Assembly (NCBI RefSeq): GCF_005233875.1
Contig: NZ_SZPZ01000006.1
Location: 1 to 64,000, forward strand
Direction of reading: 5' to 3'
Length of the DNA stretch: 64,000 nt
Source of the DNA: Kribbella jiaozuonensis
GTDB lineage: Bacteria > Actinomycetota > Actinomycetes > Propionibacteriales > Kribbellaceae
The notes beneath the pieces are model-generated. The model saw only the letters and a list, made by a program, of their open reading frames with translations. It was not told where the DNA came from and made no database searches. Of the stretch, positions 42,677-51,727 are shown piece after piece. The first letter of the stretch is position 1. Each line of letters starts with the position of its first letter. The position numbers and the translations under genes were made by a program.

Positions 42677-43285
42677 ATGGCCGAAGGGTTGCGGGAGCGG
42701 AAGAAGCAGGAGACGCGGATCGCGTTGAGCTGGGCGGCGGTCCGGCTCGCCGTCGAGCGCGGGTACGGCGCGGTCCGGATCGAGGACATCGCCGCCGAGG
42801 CCGGGGTCTCGCTGCGGACGTTCCGCAACTACTTCGACAGCAAGGCGGATGCGATCGCCGCGCGCGAGGTGGATCGCAGCCTGAAGATCGCCGAGGAGCT
42901 CCGGGCGCGGCCCGCCGACGAACCGCTGTGGGTGGCGATCCGGGCCGCGATCGAGGCCCATTTCGCGCTCGGCGAGGAGGGCCACGGCAGCCGGCGGCCG
43001 CCGGACGAGCAGTGGCTCAAGGGCATCCGGTTGATGATGACCGAGCCCGCACTGCAGGGTGCGATCGTGCTCGCCTACGCACGGGTCGGCGAGGAGATGG
43101 CGGCCGCCATCGCCGAGCGGACCGGGATCACGGGAATGTATCCGCGGCTCGTCGCCGATGTGATCGGCGCGGCCCGAGGGGTCGTGATGGCCGAGTGGAT
43201 GCGGGCCGATCCGCCCCGCTCGATCGCCGACCTGCTGACCGAGGCGCTCGACCAGATCGAGGCCGGCCTGCCAGTGCCTGAATAA
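42677..43285 (+). CDS. TetR family transcriptional regulator
   Basis: 202 aa from ATG 42677. The N-terminal HTH reads RIALSWAAVRLAVERGYGAVRIEDIAAEAGVSLRTFRNYFDSKADAI; the rest is a ligand-binding helical domain. It precedes a flavin monooxygenase gene by 65 bp in the same direction, the common regulator/enzyme pairing for antibiotic or aromatic compound modification, and probably represses both. Confidence 0.92.
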   Translation: MAEGLRERKKQETRIALSWAAVRLAVERGYGAVRIEDIAAEAGVSLRTFRNYFDSKADAIAAREVDRSLKIAEELRARPADEPLWVAIRAAIEAHFALGEEGHGSRRPPDEQWLKGIRLMMTEPALQGAIVLAYARVGEEMAAAIAERTGITGMYPRLVADVIGAARGVVMAEWMRADPPRSIADLLTEALDQIEAGLPVPE

Positions 43286-43350
43286 ACCAACTTCTTGATT
43301 CCCCCGGTCAGTCGCCGGGGTGGTCAGTCATGCCCAAATGGAGGAACGTC

Positions 43351-44907
43351 ATGGATGCTGAAGTCATCATTGCCGGGGCCGGACCGAACGGCCTCATGCT
43401 CGCCATCGAACTGCGCCTGGCCGGGGTTCAGCCCCTGGTGCTGGAGCGACTGCCCGAACCGAACTCCATCCCGCGAGCCAACGGTCTCGTCGGCCAGGTT
43501 GTGCGGATGCTCGACCGACGCGGGCTGTACGAGCGTCTCGCCGGTACGCCAGGTCCGCCGCAACCGCAAGCGGCGTACATCTTCGGGGCGATGGAGCTGC
43601 CGCTCGCGGAGCTCGAGGACAACCCCGTGTATCTGCTGCCGGTGCCTCAGGTCCGGGTCGAGGCTGTACTCCGCGAGCGGGCGCTGGAGCTCGGCGCCGA
43701 GATTCGTCCGGGCCACGAGTTGTCCGGTCTGTCGCAGGATGCGGACTCGGTCACCGTCGAGGTCACCGGTCCGGACGGTGTGTACGAGCTGCGGACCCGC
43801 TATCTCGTCGGCGCCGACGGCGGCCACAGCCTCACCCGCAAGCTCGCCGGTATCGATTTCCCCGGCGTGACCAACGACCGCATGGTCTCCCGTACGGCGA
43901 GTGCCCTGGTGCCGCCGGAGCTCATCGATCCGGAGACCGGTGCGCTGACGATTCCGGGGTACGGCGTGATCCCGCCGTTCATGCATCATCGGACGGAGCG
44001 GGGGATGTTCGTGTTCGCGCCGTTCCCTGGTCGTCAAGCTGTGAGCACGGGGGAGTGGGACGATCCGGGTGATGCCGGTGAGATGACTTTCGAGGAGCTG
44101 CAGGCGAGCGCGGATCGCGTGCTCGGTGTGCATGTTCCGTTGACGCCGCCGGAGGGTGACGGGCCGCGGTTGTTGCGGCGGCTCGTCGGAGGTAACAGCC
44201 GGCTGGCGGACCGGTACCGCGAAGGGCGGGTGCTGTTGGTCGGCGATGCGGCCCACGTTCACTCGGCGATGGGCGGGCCTGGGTTGAACCTTGGCCTACA
44301 AGACGCGATCAACCTCGGCTGGAAACTGGCCGCCGAGGTGAAGGGCACAGCCCCCGCGGGCTTGCTGGACACCTACGAGTCGGAGCGACGCCCGGTAGGC
44401 GAGCGAGTCGTGATGCAAACCCAGGCCCAAACCGCACTAATTGCCCCCGGCAACGAGGTCACCGCCTTGCGGCAACTCTTCGCCGAACTCTTCACCGAAC
44501 CACGAAACGTCCAACGAATCGCCGACCTAATCACCGGCGCCGACATCCGCTACCACGCGGGCGCCCACCCGCTGGTGGGAAGGTGGGCACCCGACCTGGT
44601 GATCGAGCAGGCGGCCTCCTCTTCGCTCGCGCCTGAGTCGTCCCCCGTGCGCTTGGCCGAGTTGATGCGCGCGGGCCGCCCGCTCCTCCTGGACCTGACC
44701 CCGGCCGGCACCTTCGCGGCAACAGCCGTGCCTGACCAGATCGACGTGATCACCGGTAGCAGCGATCGTCAGATTGCCTTGCTCATCCGGCCCGACGGTT
44801 ACGTCGCTTGGGCTGCGGAGGCTGATGGAGATGCTGAGCGAGACGGGCTGCGCGATGCGCTTGCTGTGTGGATTCAGGCGCGGCCTTTGACGAGTGCGAC
44901 GAGGTAG
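43351..44907 (+). CDS. FAD-dependent aromatic monooxygenase (PheA/TfdB group)
   Basis: 518 aa from ATG 43351 (GGAGG seven bases upstream; the ATG at 43330 lacks a site). Dinucleotide fold VIIAGAGPNGLMLAIELRLAG, DG motif YLVGADGGHS and the FAD-binding LVGDAAHVHSAMGGPGLNLGLQDAINLGWKLA are all present, plus a C-terminal thioredoxin-like region. Group A hydroxylases of this type oxidise aromatic compounds, including polyketide antibiotics (tetracycline, rifamycin); the TetR neighbour favours detoxification. Convergent with the XRE-cupin gene, overlapping by 34 bp. Confidence 0.9.
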   Translation: MDAEVIIAGAGPNGLMLAIELRLAGVQPLVLERLPEPNSIPRANGLVGQVVRMLDRRGLYERLAGTPGPPQPQAAYIFGAMELPLAELEDNPVYLLPVPQVRVEAVLRERALELGAEIRPGHELSGLSQDADSVTVEVTGPDGVYELRTRYLVGADGGHSLTRKLAGIDFPGVTNDRMVSRTASALVPPELIDPETGALTIPGYGVIPPFMHHRTERGMFVFAPFPGRQAVSTGEWDDPGDAGEMTFEELQASADRVLGVHVPLTPPEGDGPRLLRRLVGGNSRLADRYREGRVLLVGDAAHVHSAMGGPGLNLGLQDAINLGWKLAAEVKGTAPAGLLDTYESERRPVGERVVMQTQAQTALIAPGNEVTALRQLFAELFTEPRNVQRIADLITGADIRYHAGAHPLVGRWAPDLVIEQAASSSLAPESSPVRLAELMRAGRPLLLDLTPAGTFAATAVPDQIDVITGSSDRQIALLIRPDGYVAWAAEADGDAERDGLRDALAVWIQARPLTSATR

Positions 44908-45437
44908 CGGCACGGCGTCGTACCTGGGTTGTGGAAGGTTGTTGCCGAGGGTGGCCCGAGCTGCAGGCAGTCGCCGGTGTGTAGTTCGTGGACCTGCCGC
45001 CCTTCATGGAAGCGGAGATGTCCGTCGAGGATCCACAGCTGCTGGTATTTGAAGATGTATGCGTCGGCCGGATACGAGACCGACGCTCCCGCCGGGAGCT
45101 CGACTTCGACCAGCTCCAACGATGATTCGGTCACCGGGGACACCGCGCGCCGGTGGTATCCGGTGATCGGGTCTGTCCAGACCGGCTGATCCTCCGCCCG
45201 TCGCAGCAGCTCCCCGGTGTTCTCCGCGCGGGCGACCAGCTCGGACAACGTCATACCGAGCGCACCCGACAACTTCCCCAGCAGTACGGCGGTGGGCTGC
45301 GCCTCGCCCCGCTCGATCTTCCCGATCATCGCCCGCGACACCCCCGACCGCTCGGCGAGCGCGTTGACAGACAGGTCCAGCGCCGTACGCGCCTGCTGCA
45401 CGGTCGAGGCCAGAGATCGAGACAGATCGTCAATCAC
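44874..45437 (-). CDS. XRE regulator with C-terminal cupin domain
   Basis: 187 aa, GTG 45437. HTH at 10-65 (ALDLSVNALAERSGVSRAMIGKIERGEAQPTAVLLGKLSGALGMTL) and a cupin sensor domain (LEVELP-type strands, HLRFHEGRQVHELHTGDCLQL, TTFHNPGTTPCRYLV). Such regulators control neighbouring metabolic genes in response to small ligands. It is divergent from the GNAT gene by 38 bp and likely controls it. Confidence 0.9.
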   Translation of the reverse strand: MIDDLSRSLASTVQQARTALDLSVNALAERSGVSRAMIGKIERGEAQPTAVLLGKLSGALGMTLSELVARAENTGELLRRAEDQPVWTDPITGYHRRAVSPVTESSLELVEVELPAGASVSYPADAYIFKYQQLWILDGHLRFHEGRQVHELHTGDCLQLGPPSATTFHNPGTTPCRYLVALVKGRA

Positions 45438-45475
45438 GTTGCCACTATAGCGGCAATTGTGGCTACTATCGTGCC

Positions 45476-45997
45476 ATGGTTCAGGTTAGAGACGCCTCGG
45501 CCGCCGACGCCGAGGCCTGCGCGGCGATCTACGCCCCCTACGTCACCGACTCCGCCATCACCTTCGAGATCGACCCGCCCAGCCCCGCGGAGATGGCCGA
45601 CCGGATCGCTCAGGCCCAATCGACCCACGCCTGGCTGGTCGCCGAGGACGAGGACCGCGTCATCGGCTACGCGTACGGCGGCCCGATGAAACCACGCGCT
45701 GCGTACCGCTGGTCCTGCGAAGTCAGCGTCTACCTGGAACCAGGCCGCCGCCGCACCGGCACCGGCCGCGCCCTCTACGAAGCCCTCTTCACCCGCCTCA
45801 CCACCCGCGGCTACCGCACCGCCGTAGCCGGCATGACCCTCCCCAACCCAGCCAGCGAAGGCCTCCACAAGTCGCTGGGCTTCGAACCCATCGGCACCTA
45901 CCGAAACATCGGCTGGAAACTCAACAACTGGCACGACGTCACCTGGGTCCAACGCCCCCTAGCAATCCTCCCCGACCCACCCGCCGAACCCAGCTAG
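45476..45997 (+). CDS. GNAT acetyltransferase, phosphinothricin/methionine sulfoximine type
   Basis: 173 aa. The Pat/MddA subgroup signature is present: AAIYAPYVTDSAITFEIDPPS, WLVAEDEDRVIGYAYGG, the acetyl-CoA loop VYLEPGRRRTGTGRALYEAL and NPASEGLHKSLGFEPIGTYRNIGWKLNNWHDV. These enzymes N-acetylate phosphinothricin, methionine sulfoximine/sulfone or related amino acids. Controlled presumably by the divergent XRE-cupin protein. Confidence 0.9.
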   Translation: MVQVRDASAADAEACAAIYAPYVTDSAITFEIDPPSPAEMADRIAQAQSTHAWLVAEDEDRVIGYAYGGPMKPRAAYRWSCEVSVYLEPGRRRTGTGRALYEALFTRLTTRGYRTAVAGMTLPNPASEGLHKSLGFEPIGTYRNIGWKLNNWHDVTWVQRPLAILPDPPAEPS

Positions 45998-46008
45998 CCG
46001 GGTGTCTG

Positions 46009-46557
46009 TTAGTTCTTGGTGGGGTCTGTCATTGGTGGGCAGTCGTCGCCTGGTTTGGTGGCTAGTTCGAAGTGCCAGATTTCGTTGGTGAGGGTTTGGC
46101 ATAGGCCGTAGCGGTTGCCGTGGCGGGTTAGCCAGTCGTCGGCGTTGGTGGGGCCTATGTCTACGGCGTGGCCGGTTACGTGGTGGGATTCGTCTGGTTC
46201 GGCTACGTATTCGAGGGCCTTTTTCTTAGTGCCGTATTTGCGGATTGCTTTGTCCAGGAGCTCTTGCTGGTACTTCTTGCTGCGCCAGCCCGTCGTGACC
46301 TGCATCTTGATGCCGTCGTGGTTCATGGCGGTTTCGGCTTGCTGGACTGCTTTGCGGAGGGCGGGGTCGAGCTTGGCGATGCCGGGGAGGTCGGTGTCGT
46401 AGGCCGAGGTGTGGTCGGGGAGGACGCCGTCCGCCGCGCGGGGCGGCCCACTCGGGGTTGCGTCGTCCTGGGCGGAGGCCGCTGTGCACGAGGTCAGCCC
46501 CAGACAGGTGACTGTGGCAACAATCGCTACGACGGTGGTGCGGTGATCGGTCAGCAT
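46009..46557 (-). CDS. VanY-type D-alanyl-D-alanine carboxypeptidase (M15), lipoprotein
   Basis: 182 aa. Signal with lipobox LGLTSC at about 19-24. The M15B zinc site is intact: SHHVTGHAVDIG supplies His and Asp, and NEIWHFEL the final Glu/His. It trims peptidoglycan stem peptides outside the cell. Divergent from a two-component system with 85 bp between, a link that may indicate envelope-stress control. Confidence 0.88.
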   Translation of the reverse strand: MLTDHRTTVVAIVATVTCLGLTSCTAASAQDDATPSGPPRAADGVLPDHTSAYDTDLPGIAKLDPALRKAVQQAETAMNHDGIKMQVTTGWRSKKYQQELLDKAIRKYGTKKKALEYVAEPDESHHVTGHAVDIGPTNADDWLTRHGNRYGLCQTLTNEIWHFELATKPGDDCPPMTDPTKN

Positions 46558-46642
46558 GCTGACAGTTCATCCAAGGCGATGTTGCGAGAGCGTCTGCAAA
46601 TCCGGATACGTTTTCGATACGCGGCCTGGTTCAATGGTTGCT

Positions 46643-47305
46643 ATGAGGGTGCTGGTCGTCGAGGACGAGGTCTATCTCGCCGAGGCGATCCAGGCGGGGC
46701 TGCGTCTGGAGGCGATCGCGGCCGATCTGGCGTTCGACGGCAACGCCGCGCTGGAATCCGTGACGGTCAACGCGTACGACGTGGTCGTCCTCGACCGCGA
46801 TCTCCCCGGCATCAGCGGCGACGAGGTCTGCCGGCGGATTGTTGCGCAAGGCATCGGATGCCGTGTGCTGATGCTGACCGCGGCCGGCGATCTCGACGAC
46901 AAGGTCGTCGGGTTCGAGCTCGGCGCCGACGACTACCTGACCAAACCGTTCGAGCTGCGCGAGCTCGTCGTACGCCTCAGAGCTCTGGTACGCCGACCCG
47001 CCGCCGCCACACCGACGATCATCGAGTACGCCGGAGTGCGCCTCGACCCGTACCGGCGCGAGGTGTACCGCTCCGGCCGATACGTGAAGCTCGCGCGCAA
47101 GCAGTTCGCCGTACTCGAGGTGCTGATGGCGGCTCGAGGTGGAGTCATCAGCGCGGAAACGCTGCTGGAGAAGGCCTGGGACGAGAACGCGGACCCGTTC
47201 AGCAACGCAGTACGACTCACGATCTCGGCGTTGCGGAAGCGGCTGGGGGATCCGTGGGTGATCCACACCGTGCCCGGCGTCGGCTACCGGATCGGTGAGT
47301 CGTGA
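46643..47305 (+). CDS. OmpR-family response regulator
   Basis: 220 aa from ATG 46643. Receiver domain with VLVVEDEVYLAEAI, phosphoacceptor Asp in VVLDRDLPGISG and Lys in DDYLTKPFELREL; C-terminal winged helix with KLARKQFAVLEVLMAARGGVISAETLLEKAWDE and VRLTISALRKRLGDPWVIHTVPGVGYRI. The stop overlaps the kinase start (GTGA). Confidence 0.92.
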   Translation: MRVLVVEDEVYLAEAIQAGLRLEAIAADLAFDGNAALESVTVNAYDVVVLDRDLPGISGDEVCRRIVAQGIGCRVLMLTAAGDLDDKVVGFELGADDYLTKPFELRELVVRLRALVRRPAAATPTIIEYAGVRLDPYRREVYRSGRYVKLARKQFAVLEVLMAARGGVISAETLLEKAWDENADPFSNAVRLTISALRKRLGDPWVIHTVPGVGYRIGES

Positions 47306-48378
47306 GCGACGAACGGCTGATGACGTGGCGGCCGCGGCTGACGGTCCGGCTGCGGCTGACGCTGAGCTACGCGGGGCTGCTCGTCGTCGCCGGCGCCGTG
47401 GTCGCGTGCATCATCTGGCTCGTCTTCCGGATCGTGCCGAACTACCCGCTCACCGCCGCCAACCCACGCGACCAAGAGCCCGCGCCGACCCGCGGCGAGA
47501 TCCTCCACCTGGTGGTGACGCTGTCCGGATGGGCGCTGGGGTTCCTGGCGATCATCGGGCTCGTCGGCGGATGGTTCCTCGCGGGCCGGATGCTCAAGCC
47601 GCTGCAGGACATCACCGCCGCGGCGCGGAAGGCGGCGAGCGGGTCGCTCGATCATCGGATCGGGCTGACCGGCATCCGGGACGAGTTCACCGATCTGTCG
47701 GACACGTTCGACGAGATGCTGGAGCGGTTGCAGCAGTCGTTCGAGCAGTACCGGCGGTTCGCGGCCAACGCCTCGCACGAGTTGCGGACCCCGCACGCGG
47801 TGATGAAGACGATGCTCGACGTGGCGCAGGCGGATCCGGAGCATCAGGACGTGCCGCAGCTGGTGAAGCGGCTGGCGGAGACGAATCAGCGCGGGATCAA
47901 CATCGTCGAGACGCTGCTCAGTCTGACGGCGCTGAGCAACCGCGAGGTGGAGCTGGACCCGGTCGATCTTGCCGCGGTACTGCGGTCCGCGTGGCCGGCG
48001 CTCTCGGCGGAGGCGGCCGAGTCCGGGGTGACGCTGTCGTCCGACATCCAAGAGTCCGTTGTGGAGGGCAACGATGTGCTGCTGCATCAGCTGGTGACGA
48101 ACCTGGTGCAGAACGCGATCCGTCACGGCGGCGGCGCCGCCGAGGTCACGGTCGGGCGCGGGAGGCTCGTCGTACGGAACGACGGGGCGGTGCTCGAGCC
48201 GGCCGTGGTGCGGACGTTCGTGGAACCGTTCGCGAAGAGCAGGTACGGCGCCGGGCACGGGTTGGGGCTCGCACTGGTGGATCGGATCGTCGAGGTCCAT
48301 CACGGGCGGCTGGAGCTGGTCGCGAACGTCGACGGTGGGCTGACCGCGACCGTCGTACTGCCCGAGGTGGATGCCTGA
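47302..48378 (+). CDS. Sensor histidine kinase
   Basis: 358 aa, GTG 47302. Two membrane helices (about 20-42 and 72-93) enclose a small extracellular loop of some 30 residues, then HAMP (AGRMLKPLQDITAAARKAASG), a H-box FAANASHELRTPHAVMKTML, N-box LVTNLVQNAIRHG and G-box GAGHGLGLALVDRIV. With so small a loop it probably senses within the membrane, as do envelope-stress kinases. Partner of the preceding regulator. Confidence 0.92.
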   Translation: MSDERLMTWRPRLTVRLRLTLSYAGLLVVAGAVVACIIWLVFRIVPNYPLTAANPRDQEPAPTRGEILHLVVTLSGWALGFLAIIGLVGGWFLAGRMLKPLQDITAAARKAASGSLDHRIGLTGIRDEFTDLSDTFDEMLERLQQSFEQYRRFAANASHELRTPHAVMKTMLDVAQADPEHQDVPQLVKRLAETNQRGINIVETLLSLTALSNREVELDPVDLAAVLRSAWPALSAEAAESGVTLSSDIQESVVEGNDVLLHQLVTNLVQNAIRHGGGAAEVTVGRGRLVVRNDGAVLEPAVVRTFVEPFAKSRYGAGHGLGLALVDRIVEVHHGRLELVANVDGGLTATVVLPEVDA

Positions 48379-48420
48379 CCCGGCAAGTGATTGGCCCGGT
48401 CTGCGGGGGAGGATGGTGCG

Positions 48421-48930
48421 GTGAGTGACGAACGACCTTCAGCCGACCGCCAGGTGACCGTACGACGTGCTGTCGAGGAGGACGATGCCGCGCTGCTCGC
48501 GATCGAGCAGGTCTCGTGGGACGCGTCGTCGGGGTTCCCGTCGTACCAGGACACCCTGACCGACACGTTCTTCGCGCGGACTGGTCCGGATGCGCATCTG
48601 GTGGCGGAGTACGACGGGGAGGTCGTCGGGTACCTGCGGTTGCAGGACAAGTACCCGTTCCCGGAGGGCGCCGGCGTACTGACGATCAACGGCCTCGCGA
48701 CCGCGCCGACCGCACGCCGGCTGGGGGTCGCGTCGGCACTCCTGGACGCAGCCGCGGCCGAGGGCGTACTCCGCGGCGCCCGCAAGATCAGCCTCCACGT
48801 CCACAGCACCAACGCCCCCGCCCGCCGCCTCTACGAACGCCACGGCTACGTAGTAGAAGGCACCCACCCGAACGAATTCCTCATCGAGGGCGACCTGATA
48901 GCCGCCCTCGACATGGCGAAGATGCTTTAG
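48421..48930 (+). CDS. GNAT family N-acetyltransferase
   Basis: 169 aa from GTG 48421 (an upstream ATG at 48391 lacks support). GNAT core: VTVRRAVEEDDAALLAIEQVSW, VVGYLRLQDKYPF, TINGLATAPTARRLGVASALLDAAAAEG and VHSTNAPARRLYERHGYVVEG. Substrate unknown. A secreted-protein remnant follows on the other strand. Confidence 0.88.
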   Translation: MSDERPSADRQVTVRRAVEEDDAALLAIEQVSWDASSGFPSYQDTLTDTFFARTGPDAHLVAEYDGEVVGYLRLQDKYPFPEGAGVLTINGLATAPTARRLGVASALLDAAAAEGVLRGARKISLHVHSTNAPARRLYERHGYVVEGTHPNEFLIEGDLIAALDMAKML

Positions 48931-49421
48931 CGGCTGATGGTCGGCGAGAAGATGTTCCAGATGCTGCTCGTCCCCGGCACGTAGACGCGGTAACGGCGGG
49001 TCCGGTTCGGGTAGTAGTTGTAGGTCACCTGGCCCACGCTGTTGGTGGTGACGTACGCGAGGCCCTTCCACGTCGACGTGCCGATGTCCTGGTACTGGAT
49101 CAGGACCTGCTTGTTGGCCCACCGGATGTAGCGTCGAAGGCGGTCGCACCGCCGGCCGGCTTGAAGGTGACAGTGCCGATCGGCGGGACCTCACCGAGGA
49201 TCGTGAAGCTGACGTCGCGAGCGCCGTACAGGAACTGAAGTCGTCCCTCCGGGTACATGGTTGCCACCGGAGTGCTCTTCCAGACCGCGGTGTAGACACT
49301 GCCGGGGCAGTTCGTCCCCAGCTTGGCCACGAAGTTGTTGTTCGCCGCACCGATGCTCAGCCGCGACGGAACCACGAGCGAGCAGGTCGCCGTGGCCCGT
49401 TGCGGAGCAGCTTGGGCTGAT
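48931..49421 (-). pseudogene. Secreted beta-domain protein, broken
   Basis: On the minus strand the frame from about 49421 reads AAPQRATATCSLVVPSRLSIGAANNNF and on to VTFKPAGGATAFDATSG, where it fails; about 49110-49125 a shift restores homology-like sequence ANKQVLIQYQDIGTSTWKGLAYVTTNS...SIWNIFSPTISR, ending in TAA near 48930. The last part is a typical Ig-like repeat of secreted actinobacterial proteins. No signal peptide is left: upstream is the M23 peptidase stop. So it is N-truncated and frameshifted. Confidence 0.6.
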
Positions 49422-50339
49422 CTACGGGTTGAGGCCGTGGTCGCGGAGCCAGGGTTCGGGGTCGATGGGGGCGCCGCCGTGGGGGAGGACCTCGAAGTGG
49501 ACGTGGGGGCCGGTGGTGTTGCCGGTCATGCCGATGCGGCCGACCATGGTGCCGGCCTGTACCGAATCGCCGACGGAGACGTCGAACTCTTCCATGTGGC
49601 TGTACGACGTGACCGTGCCGTCGGAGTGACGGACCTTGACCTGGCGGCCGTACGCGCCTTCGAAGTCGGCCTGGATGACCTCGCCGGCCATCACCGAACG
49701 GACCGGCGTACCCATCGGTGCCGCGAAGTCGAGACCGGTGTGGTTGTGGGCCCAGCGGCCGCCGGCCTGGTTGAAGCGGGCGGTCAGGTGGTACCCGGTC
49801 GTCGGCAGGACGATCTCCGGCGCGGCCTTCGCGATGGCGGCCGCCTTCGCGATCGCCGCCTTCTTCGCCGCGGCCAGCGCCTTGGCCGAGTCGGCCGCCT
49901 TCTTCGCCGACGCCGCCTTCGCCGCGGCCAGGGCGAGTGCCCGGCGCTGCGTCAGCGTCGCGTTCGCGGCCAGCTTCGCGGCGCGCTGCTTGGCGGCCTT
50001 GTCGGCCGCCGCCTTCTGGGCCGTGGCCAGCGACAGGTCGATCCGGGACGCGTCCCGGGACCCGAGGTCGCGGCGGTCGATCCGGGCGGAGGTGAGAGCG
50101 CCGGCCTGTGAGGGGTTCAGGCCGGTGCCCGCGTTCGGGGCGGCCGGACCGGCCGCGGACGAGCTGAGCCCGACGGCGGTGGTCCCGGCGGCGGCAGCCA
50201 GAGCGGCGGTCAGACCGATCAGCTGGGTACGGCGGGTTGCGAGTCGACTGATGGAGCGGTGCTTGGCCACCCGGCGCGGCGCAGCCGGACGACTTGACGT
50301 CGGCCGATCTGTTTCCGGCACGTCTTGGTGAGTAGGCAC
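49422..50339 (-). CDS. Exported M23 (LytM) peptidase
   Basis: 305 aa from GTG 50339, chosen because GGAAGG lies seven bases upstream; the frame is open to 50429. A signal or anchor region (LIGLTAALAAAAGTTAVGL) is followed by an Ala/Lys-rich coiled coil (about 110-175) and the LytM domain with NHTGLDFAAPMGTPV (zinc His/Asp) and GPHVHFEV (HxH). It is a lysostaphin-type cell wall endopeptidase, or an activator if one ligand is lost; all appear present. A c-di-AMP riboswitch, frequent before such genes, is not evident upstream. Confidence 0.88.
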   Translation of the reverse strand: MPTHQDVPETDRPTSSRPAAPRRVAKHRSISRLATRRTQLIGLTAALAAAAGTTAVGLSSSAAGPAAPNAGTGLNPSQAGALTSARIDRRDLGSRDASRIDLSLATAQKAAADKAAKQRAAKLAANATLTQRRALALAAAKAASAKKAADSAKALAAAKKAAIAKAAAIAKAAPEIVLPTTGYHLTARFNQAGGRWAHNHTGLDFAAPMGTPVRSVMAGEVIQADFEGAYGRQVKVRHSDGTVTSYSHMEEFDVSVGDSVQAGTMVGRIGMTGNTTGPHVHFEVLPHGGAPIDPEPWLRDHGLNP

Positions 50340-50680
50340 GAGAAAACCTTCCAGGGAGGGACGTTCGCCGTCGAGGGGGTACGGCGACCTCAACGACCAT
50401 AACGAGGGCGTCTCAAGCGCCTCAAACACAGGTTGCGATCAGATCAACGAAATCGAACACGCTCAGTGAGGCCGTCCTGCCGCCTTGTACGCGCTCAGGC
50501 GTGAACCTGCCGAGTGAAGACTCAACTATCGGCGTGACGCGGATCACCGGCCGATTGGCGCCGCGCAGGCCCTCCGGACCGGTATAAGCCGTCCATATAT
50601 TGAGAGCTTTGTCGACCCACTTACTAAACTTTCACCGGCGTTCCATACTGAAATGACACGAGCGACGAGAGGAGACGGAG
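50340..50680. promoter_or_regulatory. Intergenic region between the M23 gene and the sulfur-type operon
   Basis: Gene-free stretch of 341 bp that must hold divergent promoters. TTGAGA (50600-50605) and TACTAA (50622-50627), 16 bp apart, form a plausible promoter for the rightward operon, with the leader peptide start about 55 bp downstream. Nothing else is recognised. Confidence 0.4.
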
Positions 50681-50755
50681 ATGACGCGCAAGCCGCCGTA
50701 CTACCGCCTCCACATCGACCTTCTCCGGGTCTCCAGCGCGCTCTGTCTGCGCTGA
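50681..50755 (+). CDS. Leader peptide of the sulfur-type operon
   Basis: 24 codons with a good ribosome site (GGAGACGGAG) before ATG 50681. The end HIDLLRVSSALCLR matches the short actinobacterial leader peptides with the core (R)xHxDLxRxxSAxC that precede sulfate, cysteine and organosulfur genes; the single Cys codon TGT is third from the stop. Ribosome stalling there when cysteine is short could change downstream folding: GACGTCC (50781-50787) pairs with GGACGTC (50794-50800), and TGAGAC (50778-50783) can instead pair with GTCTCA (50826-50831) next to the AGGGAG ribosome site of the permease gene. The peptide is seen; the mechanism is inferred. Confidence 0.7.
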   Translation: MTRKPPYYRLHIDLLRVSSALCLR

Positions 50756-50833
50756 GCTGAACCCCTTCTCGTACCGCTGAGACGTCCCGTTCCGGACGTC
50801 CGCGAAGCCTGCCCACCGCCAGGGAGTCTCATC

Positions 50834-51727
50834 GTGTCCACTACTTCAGTCACGTCTGTGTCCGGCGCGTCCGGCCCGCCGACGTCCGCAGTACCGCTTG
50901 ACGCCGACCTGCCCGTTGTCGCCCGCCGGCACCCGTGGCGCTGGGTCGGGGTCGCCGTTGTCCTTGTCCTGCTGGCGATGTTCGTGCACGGTCTGGCCAC
51001 GAACCCGGGCTGGGACTGGCCGACGTTCTTCCAGTTCTTCGCCACCAGGACGATCTTCTCCGCGCTCTGGGTGACCGTGCAGCTGACCGTGTACGGCACG
51101 GTGCTCGGGTTCGTGCTCGGCGCCGTACTCGCCTCGATGCGCTTGTCCAGCAGCCCTTTCCTGCAAGTAGTTGCCTGGGGCTACATCTGGGCGTTCCGGT
51201 CGATCCCGTTGATCGTGCAGCTGCTGTTCTGGTTCAACATCGCTTATCTGTACAAGGAGTTGAGCATCGGCGTCCCGTTCGGCCCGGAGTTCGTGCATTT
51301 CAGCACGAACAACCTGTTCGGTCCGCTCGGTGCCGCCGTACTCGGGCTCGCGTTGCACCAGGCCGCGTACGCCGCCGAGATCATCCGCGGCGGGATCATC
51401 TCGGTCGACGCCGGCCAGCTGGAAGCCGCGGCCGCGTTGGGGATCCCACGGATCCGGCAGTTCTTCCGCATCGTGCTGCCGCAGGCGATGCGGTCGATCC
51501 TGCCGAACGGCGCGAACGAGGTGATCAGCCTGTTCAAGGGCACGTCGATCGTCTCGGTGATGGCGATCCCCGAGCTCTTCTACCAGGTGCAGGTGATCTA
51601 CGGCCGCAACAGTCGCGTCGTGCCGCTGCTGATGGTCGCGACGGTCTGGTACATCGTGCTGACCACGCTGCTGTCGATCGTGCAGTACTACGTCGAGCGC
51701 CGCTTCGCCCGCGGGACGTCACGATGA
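50834..51727 (+). CDS. Amino-acid-type ABC transporter permease
   Basis: 297 aa, GTG 50834. HisM/GlnP-type permease with an N-terminal Thr/Ser-rich tail, about five helices, the signature YIWAFRSIPLIVQLLFWFN and the EAA-like loop LEAAAALGIPRIRQFFRIVLPQAMRSILP. With the following ATPase and binding proteins it forms a polar amino acid importer, here probably for a sulfur-containing amino acid. Stop overlaps the ATPase start (ATGA). Confidence 0.92.
   Translation: MSTTSVTSVSGASGPPTSAVPLDADLPVVARRHPWRWVGVAVVLVLLAMFVHGLATNPGWDWPTFFQFFATRTIFSALWVTVQLTVYGTVLGFVLGAVLASMRLSSSPFLQVVAWGYIWAFRSIPLIVQLLFWFNIAYLYKELSIGVPFGPEFVHFSTNNLFGPLGAAVLGLALHQAAYAAEIIRGGIISVDAGQLEAAAALGIPRIRQFFRIVLPQAMRSILPNGANEVISLFKGTSIVSVMAIPELFYQVQVIYGRNSRVVPLLMVATVWYIVLTTLLSIVQYYVERRFARGTSR

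Noticed and set aside
50340..50680. c-di-AMP (ydaO-type) riboswitch before the M23 peptidase
   Set aside because: Expected because of the gene type, but the conserved core elements are not found on the minus strand in this stretch.
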